From Bacteroidales bacterium (lineage in GTDB: Bacteria; Bacteroidota; Bacteroidia; Bacteroidales; UBA3824), in assembly GCA_016293845.1 (NCBI GenBank), contig JAEDDH010000016.1, forward strand, positions 1 to 64,000: 64,000 nt of DNA, given 5' to 3'. Positions 60,859 to 64,000 of the stretch are shown one piece after another; position 1 is the stretch's first letter; the number at the start of each line of letters is the position of its first letter. The notes beneath the pieces are model-generated. The model saw only the letters and a list, made by a program, of their open reading frames with translations. It made no database searches and had not been told where the DNA came from. The position numbers and the translations under genes were made by a program.

Positions 60859-61170
60859 ATGGCCAAATTAAAGAAAAATTTTAAAGGCGGATTAGACAGC
60901 CTTATAGAATCATCTCTCGGCATCACCAAAGAGGATGTGGAGCGTAGCCGTATAGAAACAGAAGAGGCTAAGGCGGCAACAGAGTCGGGCGAAGCCACAG
61001 TTGTTGTTGATACTAAGGAGATTGAATATCTAAAATCAAAGATTGCCGACCTCAAAAGCGAGCTTTTCCTTTGGCGTACAGGCAAAATCAATCCAGAATC
61101 TTTTGCAGAAACCCTAAAAAATCATGGTCTTGCCTATAACGACAAGACCAATGAAATTACTGAATTATAA
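60859..61170 (+). CDS. Small ParA-operon protein with a ParB-N-terminus-like motif
   Basis: A 103-residue protein that is not ParB: it has no CTPase or HTH domain. The beginning KKNFKGGLDSLIESSLG resembles the N-terminal motif of ParB (typically RGLGRGLDALI) that contacts ParA and stimulates its ATPase. Residues 22-75 are charged and helical, probably coiled coil (KEIEYLKSKIADLKSELFLW). The C-terminal 25 residues are conserved-looking (PESFAETLKNHGLAYND). It may be an adaptor that lets this ParA position something other than the chromosome, or an accessory regulator. It lies 12 bases after parA in the same transcript. Confidence 0.75.
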   Translation: MAKLKKNFKGGLDSLIESSLGITKEDVERSRIETEEAKAATESGEATVVVDTKEIEYLKSKIADLKSELFLWRTGKINPESFAETLKNHGLAYNDKTNEITEL

Positions 61171-61209
61171 ATAATATTTTTTCGGAGCGTAAAACACAAG
61201 TTTACTCCC

Positions 61210-63180
61210 CTATCCCATTGCGGGTTCGTCGGAGTTTTCGTCGTAAAATTCGTCGAAATCTTCCACATCGGTTACGGCAAAGGCATCTTCGGCATGTTGT
61301 TCGCCAGTGTAAATTCCCTCTTCGGTATCTTCTGAAACTACCTCGGTGAGCGCAGGGTCGGGCTCAACATTTAGTTTCACCACTTGCGGCTCTTGTCTTG
61401 GCTGCGGATTCAACGGATTGCCGTCGCCATCAATAGCGTCGGTAGATTCGGTGGTTGTAGTGGTAGTAGTAGTGGTTGTGGTTGTTGTAGTGGTAATAGT
61501 AACGGTTTGAGGTTCAGACTCTTCTTCTTCATCTTCAAAATCAAGCGGCACGGCAGCACCAATTGCGGTGTCCTCTTCTGCGAGTTCCACATCGTCGGGG
61601 TGAACAGTAGAATCTTCGGAAGCGGCATTGTCGGCACTTTCATCATCGTAGAAACGAGCAAGAATTTCTTCATCTACATCAGATTCTGGCTCAACAGGAG
61701 TCTTATCCTCAGAATCAGATTCATCTATTTCATCCTCAGGAGCTTCGTAAATAACTACCTCTGGGTCGTTGATATCAATAACAACAGGAGGCTCTTGCTC
61801 TTGCTCAATTTGATTTTCGGGATCGTTTGAATCTTCGAGCGAAACATCACTACCGGGACCGTCGGCAAGAGTAGGATCAGGCTCATTGTCAGTGTCAGCA
61901 GTAATTTCTTCTGCGGGAATAACCACCTTTAATTCAACCTGTTCGCGGTCGTCTTCCTTCTTTTCCTCCTCGGCAGGTTCGGTAGTTTTAAGAGTGAAAG
62001 TATCACCGTTGTCGTAAACAATCTGAGAGGTAGATTCAGTATCAACAGCAACCTCAGTAACAGAAGTATTGTCAGCTTCAGAAGAAGAATCGCTGTTGGT
62101 AACCACCAACTTTTTCTCTAAATGAGAGTTAGAGTTTTCTTCCATATCGCGAGCAATAATCTCATCATCAGTAGGACCTTCCACAACAATATCTTTATCC
62201 TTATCGTCAACCAGAACAGTTACTTGGTCAACATTGTCGTAAGGCGAAACTTCAACTTTAATCTGCTCAATATCAGCGCTTTCTAACTGCTGATTAGGAA
62301 TATCAATTTCGACAATCTTTTCTTGTACAAAATCATCGGCAAACATCTCAAACTCAGATGCTAAGCACCACATTCTGAACCATATACGCAGAATAATAAA
62401 CAATTGCTGTACAAAAAACATTGCAATAATTCCAAAAGTGGTGGCCATGCCAATCTTGTCGAAAGTAAGTTTGTATAATATAAGTGTGAGAATCGGCACT
62501 ACCAACAGCAAGAAATACAGAAAATAAGTGCGGACAAAATGGTTGAAAACAAAGCAAGTAGCCTTCCAAATTGCCTTAATTACTCGGAAAGAGCGAACCA
62601 TCTCCATATAGAATTTGGCATAGTCGGAAATCATCATCAACAGCACTGCCACGCAGAAAAATATAAAGGCGGTGATTCCGTAAGCCCAAAACAAGCGAGT
62701 TTCGGAAACAACCTCTATATTGCTGAAAATCAGATAAGAAAGACCAAATAAAAGCACAAACGCAACCAATTGCAATGCTATCATAATAACATCGCAAAGC
62801 AAGAAACGGAAAAAGTTGACACCAGCACCAGCAAAAAATGTGGAGACTTTAAAATCCTCAATATTGTAAGTGCGAATAATTCCGCCAGTTAAAAATACCT
62901 TAACACCCCAAAAAATCAGCGTTATCCACAAAAGTTGGTAGAGGATTGGTGAAATATCCCAATAGTTGAAATTAAGCAACTCGGTTATTGTGGTGTAGTT
63001 CAACGCCTTAGTAAGCGTTTCGCCCGACATATTGCCCGATAATGCCGATTTTAACGAAAACAAAAACGGCACAGCGCACGAAAGCGCGAGCAAAAGTGTT
63101 ACAGCGTAAATCAAAAATATTACCTTGGGGTTGCGCAGCGATGTCTTAAAACCTCGTGTATATGCTTTTAAAATATTCAT
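61210..63180 (-). CDS. Membrane protein with long acidic disordered cytoplasmic tail
   Basis: A 656-residue protein. Residues 1-285 hold about six transmembrane helices (first at 21-43, others near 80-98, 125-155, 165-190, 220-240 and 250-270) with the feel of DUF4013-like or glycerophosphodiester-type membrane domains; no certain family. From residue 300 to the end it is very acidic and low in complexity (EVVIYEAPEDEIDESDSEDK), including an uninterrupted run of about 15 Thr near residue 575. The Thr run is encoded by repeated ACC/ACT codons and may vary in length. The next gene upstream on the same strand is the M1-type peptidase, 24 bases away, so they may be one transcript. Confidence 0.75.
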   Translation of the reverse strand: MNILKAYTRGFKTSLRNPKVIFLIYAVTLLLALSCAVPFLFSLKSALSGNMSGETLTKALNYTTITELLNFNYWDISPILYQLLWITLIFWGVKVFLTGGIIRTYNIEDFKVSTFFAGAGVNFFRFLLCDVIMIALQLVAFVLLFGLSYLIFSNIEVVSETRLFWAYGITAFIFFCVAVLLMMISDYAKFYMEMVRSFRVIKAIWKATCFVFNHFVRTYFLYFLLLVVPILTLILYKLTFDKIGMATTFGIIAMFFVQQLFIILRIWFRMWCLASEFEMFADDFVQEKIVEIDIPNQQLESADIEQIKVEVSPYDNVDQVTVLVDDKDKDIVVEGPTDDEIIARDMEENSNSHLEKKLVVTNSDSSSEADNTSVTEVAVDTESTSQIVYDNGDTFTLKTTEPAEEEKKEDDREQVELKVVIPAEEITADTDNEPDPTLADGPGSDVSLEDSNDPENQIEQEQEPPVVIDINDPEVVIYEAPEDEIDESDSEDKTPVEPESDVDEEILARFYDDESADNAASEDSTVHPDDVELAEEDTAIGAAVPLDFEDEEEESEPQTVTITTTTTTTTTTTTTTTESTDAIDGDGNPLNPQPRQEPQVVKLNVEPDPALTEVVSEDTEEGIYTGEQHAEDAFAVTDVEDFDEFYDENSDEPAMG

Positions 63181-63204
63181 TATAGATTGATAATTAAGGT
63201 TTTA

Positions 63205-64000
63205 CTAAGCAAAAAATGCGATTGATTGAAAGAGGTTCTCTAACCAAAACAGGAATTTTACAGTATATTTCCAAGCCGGAGAAGAGACACTTTCGAGTGA
63301 ATATGAATTGTTTATAAAATTGATGTCGCAGTAGTTCTTGTTTTCAGGGTCGATCTGTGCTGAAACCACCTTTTGCGATGATGTAATGGCAAATTCCTTG
63401 CAACGTCCGCAACCATCCCATTTAAAGGTTTGAGTATCACCATTTTCGAATGTTACAAGCACCTCAACAGGCATTACCATTGTGCCCATACGCTGAACAA
63501 ATACCGATGAGCGATATTGGCGGGTTTCTTCTGAATCGTTTTTGAAAATCTTGCCGAATCCATCGTCGAAAAATCCCTTGATGCCCAAAAGCAGCGATTC
63601 GTTTTTGATAGAAGTTACCTTGTAGTCGCACACCTCGTCGGTGGTGAGCATCGAATCAAAAAACCACGTGTAACCTTTCTGCACGTCTGGATCAGAGCTT
63701 GTAGCTGCTGCCTTGTTGATACAATTTACAAAATCGCCAGTGCAGGGATGTTTAAATTTCCAACGATTATAATAATCTCTTATCGCTTGATAATAAAGGT
63801 CTTCGCCTATCATTCCTTTCACCGATTTTAGCATTACCATAGGTTTGGAATATGCCATAAGCGAATAGGTGTGAGTGGGATATTTCCAAGAATAGTTGTT
63901 GATAGTGGCAATTGCGGGGTTGGGCCACTGCGTATAGTTGCTGCGGTAATATTCCGATACGCCCACAGGTATACCAAATGCGTTTATCATCGCACCATCG
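63205..64000 (-). CDS. M1-type metallopeptidase family protein, C-terminal part (cut by window end)
   Basis: The frame stays open through the window end, so the N-terminal catalytic part is missing. The visible 264 residues contain YSLMAYSKPMVMLKSVKGMIGED, which resembles the segment after the HExxH...E zinc site in M1 aminopeptidases, followed by the helical domain (YYQAIRDYYNRWKFKHPCTGDF). A beta domain follows, and the end is hydrophobic (FLFWLENLFQSIAFFA). Bacteroidota carry many secreted M1 peptidases with such a tail. The zinc site cannot be checked here. Confidence 0.78.
   Translation of the reverse strand, partial: DGAMINAFGIPVGVSEYYRSNYTQWPNPAIATINNYSWKYPTHTYSLMAYSKPMVMLKSVKGMIGEDLYYQAIRDYYNRWKFKHPCTGDFVNCINKAAATSSDPDVQKGYTWFFDSMLTTDEVCDYKVTSIKNESLLLGIKGFFDDGFGKIFKNDSEETRQYRSSVFVQRMGTMVMPVEVLVTFENGDTQTFKWDGCGRCKEFAITSSQKVVSAQIDPENKNYCDINFINNSYSLESVSSPAWKYTVKFLFWLENLFQSIAFFA

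Overview
The window looks like a chromosomal segment of an AT-rich Bacteroidota bacterium, most likely Bacteroidales. The evidence is: Bacteroidota-type promoters (a -33 TTTG, then 19-20 nt, then TAnnTTTG); two C-terminal sorting domains of the type IX secretion kind (one on a giant leucine-rich-repeat protein, one on a decayed fragment); the gene order hypothetical - DUF3822 - rsmD; the thrS-infC-rpmI-rplT block; a large-insert LepB next to dapB; and a DUF4143 ATPase. There is no phage, insertion sequence, CRISPR array or rRNA. Two tRNA-Arg genes are present.

Layout. 0-6 kb: BadF-type sugar kinase and a 1723-residue five-module BspA-like LRR/GLUG surface protein. 6-18 kb: a duplicated-domain small protein, paaK with a PlsC-like acyltransferase, a three-gene operon (small membrane protein, degenerate caspase-like protein, patatin-barrel outer-membrane protein), a TPR protein, a lone ABC ATPase, a CapA-like protein and tRNA-Arg(TCT). 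18-32 kb is mostly housekeeping: RecD-like helicase, rsmD cluster, a Nudix/pentapeptide/papain operon with ATGA overlaps, a signal peptidase pair (one lacking the catalytic residues), dapB, rplT, rpmI, infC (apparent AUA start) and thrS. 32-36 kb: xerD, a CE1-type esterase and a DUF4143 ATPase. 36-42 kb: a type III-like mod/res pair, preceded by a strong promoter and a roughly 140-nt near-palindromic RNA element, with GGTGATTT-containing tandem repeats on both sides. 42-51 kb: recF, dnaX, a DUF2490/DUF4956/VTC/carbohydrate-binding lipoprotein cluster and a polysaccharide flippase. 51-64 kb: two GtrA genes (one frameshifted), SlyD, tRNA-Arg(CCT), map, a hybrid histidine kinase, a sirtuin, an aspartate-rich protein, a CYTH protein, ParA with a small ParB-N-terminus-like partner, a membrane protein with a long acidic tail, and a partial M1-type peptidase.

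The genes that look least ordinary are: the structured RNA before the restriction-modification pair; the ParA partner; the caspase-like protein that has lost both catalytic residues next to a phospholipase; the signal peptidase paralogue without Ser/Lys; and several fresh lesions (nonsense codon in a lipoprotein signal peptide, GtrA frameshift, antitoxin remnant, type IX cargo tail remnant). No calculation or database search was run. Family names come from motif recognition.
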